From NCBI GenBank assembly GCA_030605895.1, contig JAUWHL010000207.1, positions 1 through 14,145 on the forward strand: 14,145 nucleotides of DNA. Direction: 5' to 3'. Source of the DNA: Promethearchaeota archaeon. GTDB taxonomy: Archaea > Asgardarchaeota > Lokiarchaeia > Sigyniarchaeales > SOKP01. This document shows positions 13,211 to 14,145 of the stretch, one piece after another (within the stretch, counting starts at the first letter, position 1; each line of letters opens with the position of its first letter). A model generated the notes under the pieces. That model did no database searches and was not told where the DNA came from. It saw nothing but the letters and a program-made list of their open reading frames with translations. A program made the position numbers and the translations under genes.

Positions 13211-14145
13211 ATGAGTGAAGAAAAATTTGAAGATATCTTTAAAATTATAGTTCTTGGAGCATCTGGAGTTGGAAAAACAACTATAATGGAACAATATGCT
13301 GAAAAAGTTTTCGAGGAACATAGAACTGCAAAAATGGGTGTAAATTTTTTTATAAAACAAATAAAAGTCAACGGAAAGGATTATAAATTTCAATTTTGGG
13401 ATTTTATTCATAATAAACAATTTGAGTCTTTTCATCAGGTTTATTCTAGTGGAGCTTCAGCAATTCTCTTCGTTTTTGATTTAACAAGACCAGAAACTTT
13501 TGAATTTCATAAAATTTGTCTCAAAAACATTTGGTGGCAGATAAATCTAAATAGAGCGCCATTATTGTTAATAGGAAACAAACTTGATTTAATTCAAAAT
13601 AAAAAAATAATAGATAGAAAAAAATATGGTGAATTTGTAAGAAAAGAGGGTTTATTGGGATATATTGAAACTTCGAAAAAAAATATTGATGAATTAGAAG
13701 AACAAATTCCTAAATTAATTCAACAAATAATTCATCTTAAGTCTTTCTACGGTAAACAAAGACCAAGAGACTTAAGATCTAAAGTTTTTAAAGAAATTAA
13801 ACAGAGTGCTATTCCTTCGCATATTGAGGGTAAGTTTTTAAAAGAAATTGATGCGGTTGATTTAAGAAAAAGAGAAAAAGAAAAGCTTGAACGCATGGAA
13901 GAATTAAAAAAAGTTAAGGAAGCATTGAAAAAAACCCAACAAGTAAAATTCTTGGTAGATGAGGTAGAATTAGATATTATTAAAAGATTTGCTCAACTTT
14001 CCCATCAAACACAATCTGAGTTCATTCGTACAGCAATTTGGGAAAAAATAAAATTAATAGATACTCCACCATTAAATGGAGATTCAAGAAAAAGGAATAG
14101 TATAGAAGAAAACAAATTACGTTTAAAAGAATTGAAAAGGATTAG
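13211..14145 (+). CDS. Switch-degenerate Ras-like GTPase fused to a predicted ribbon-helix-helix domain (3' end outside window)
   Basis: The frame is open to the last base, giving 311 visible residues. Residues 9-175 are a Ras-like domain: P-loop GASGVGKTT (16-24), strand and Asp of G3 in FWDFIHN (62-68), G4 GNKLDL (122-127), and ETS at 153-155 for G5. The switch residues are lost. Lys41 stands where the Mg-binding Thr of PTVG is expected, and DFIHN replaces DxAGQ, so the Gly and the catalytic Gln are absent. Nucleotide binding is likely and normal hydrolysis unlikely. Residues 180-243 are highly charged and coiled-coil-like. Residues 244-281 read as a ribbon-helix-helix (CopG/Arc type) unit: a short strand QVKFLV, helix one ELDIIKRFAQLSHQ, a turn, and helix two QSEFIRTAIWEKI. 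A basic tail follows. It has its own promoter with two inverted repeats. Autoregulation by this protein is inference. The coiled coil and RHH both imply dimers. Confidence 0.85.
   Translation, partial: MSEEKFEDIFKIIVLGASGVGKTTIMEQYAEKVFEEHRTAKMGVNFFIKQIKVNGKDYKFQFWDFIHNKQFESFHQVYSSGASAILFVFDLTRPETFEFHKICLKNIWWQINLNRAPLLLIGNKLDLIQNKKIIDRKKYGEFVRKEGLLGYIETSKKNIDELEEQIPKLIQQIIHLKSFYGKQRPRDLRSKVFKEIKQSAIPSHIEGKFLKEIDAVDLRKREKEKLERMEELKKVKEALKKTQQVKFLVDEVELDIIKRFAQLSHQTQSEFIRTAIWEKIKLIDTPPLNGDSRKRNSIEENKLRLKELKRI

Noticed and set aside
13150..13435. Minus-strand frames of 73 and 83 residues at the 3' end
   Set aside because: They lie opposite the GTPase-RHH gene and its promoter. The plus strand has clear GTPase motifs there, so these are shadows.
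1..14145. CRISPR arrays, tRNA or rRNA genes, insertion sequences, toxin-antitoxin pairs
   Set aside because: No regular repeat-spacer pattern, cloverleaf, transposase motif or paired toxin gene was found. The RHH segment resembles antitoxins, but it is fused to a GTPase and no toxin is visible before the window ends.

Overview
The window is AT-rich archaeal DNA and most likely comes from an Asgard archaeon of the Lokiarchaeia type. This rests on two Ras-like small GTPases of eukaryotic type, a full-length MCTS1/Tma20-like PUA protein, TTTATAAA-type TATA boxes in front of several genes, frequent single-gene transcription units, and T-run ends instead of bacterial terminators. There is no rRNA or tRNA to confirm the taxon, so the assignment is inference.

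Layout. 1-396 (-) is the N-terminal part of an unrecognised protein. 501-1913 (+) is a GPH/MelB-type membrane symporter. After a gene-free 343-base gap come a canonical Ras-like GTPase (2257-2835, -) and a 2H phosphoesterase of the LigT type (2914-3459, -). Divergent from these lie an M29 metallo-aminopeptidase (3603-4865, +) and the MCTS1/Tma20-like PUA protein (4969-5475, +), which overlaps by 8 bases the end of a small convergent orphan (5468-5767, -). A two-domain GNAT acetyltransferase (6197-7126, -), a crotonase-fold protein (7304-8095, +) and a 99-residue orphan (8406-8705, +) follow. The last third holds a divergent pair of anaerobic amino-acid enzymes: a tryptophanase with a large insert (8776-10389, -) and a glycyl radical enzyme whose active-site residues match trans-4-hydroxy-L-proline dehydratase HypD (10636-12996, +). 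The window ends inside an unusual gene (13211 to beyond 14145, +): a switch-degenerate Ras-like GTPase, a charged coiled-coil linker, and a segment that reads as a ribbon-helix-helix DNA-binding domain.

How the genes fit together. The aminopeptidase, tryptophanase, HypD-like dehydratase and possibly the crotonase suit an anaerobe that lives on peptides and amino acids. Aminopeptidase releases residues, tryptophanase gives indole, pyruvate and ammonia, and HypD turns hydroxyproline into pyrroline-5-carboxylate, a proline precursor. The radical SAM activase that HypD needs is not in the window.

The most novel item is the 3'-end gene. Its predicted ribbon-helix-helix segment sits behind a GTPase that keeps its nucleotide-binding motifs but has lost the key switch residues. 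Its own promoter carries two related inverted repeats (GTAC-N7-GTACATA) whose centres are 52 bp apart, about five helical turns, bracketing the TATA box and the predicted start site. The picture suggests a nucleotide-bound, autoregulated transcription factor, which I have not seen described, but this is a hypothesis from sequence reading alone.
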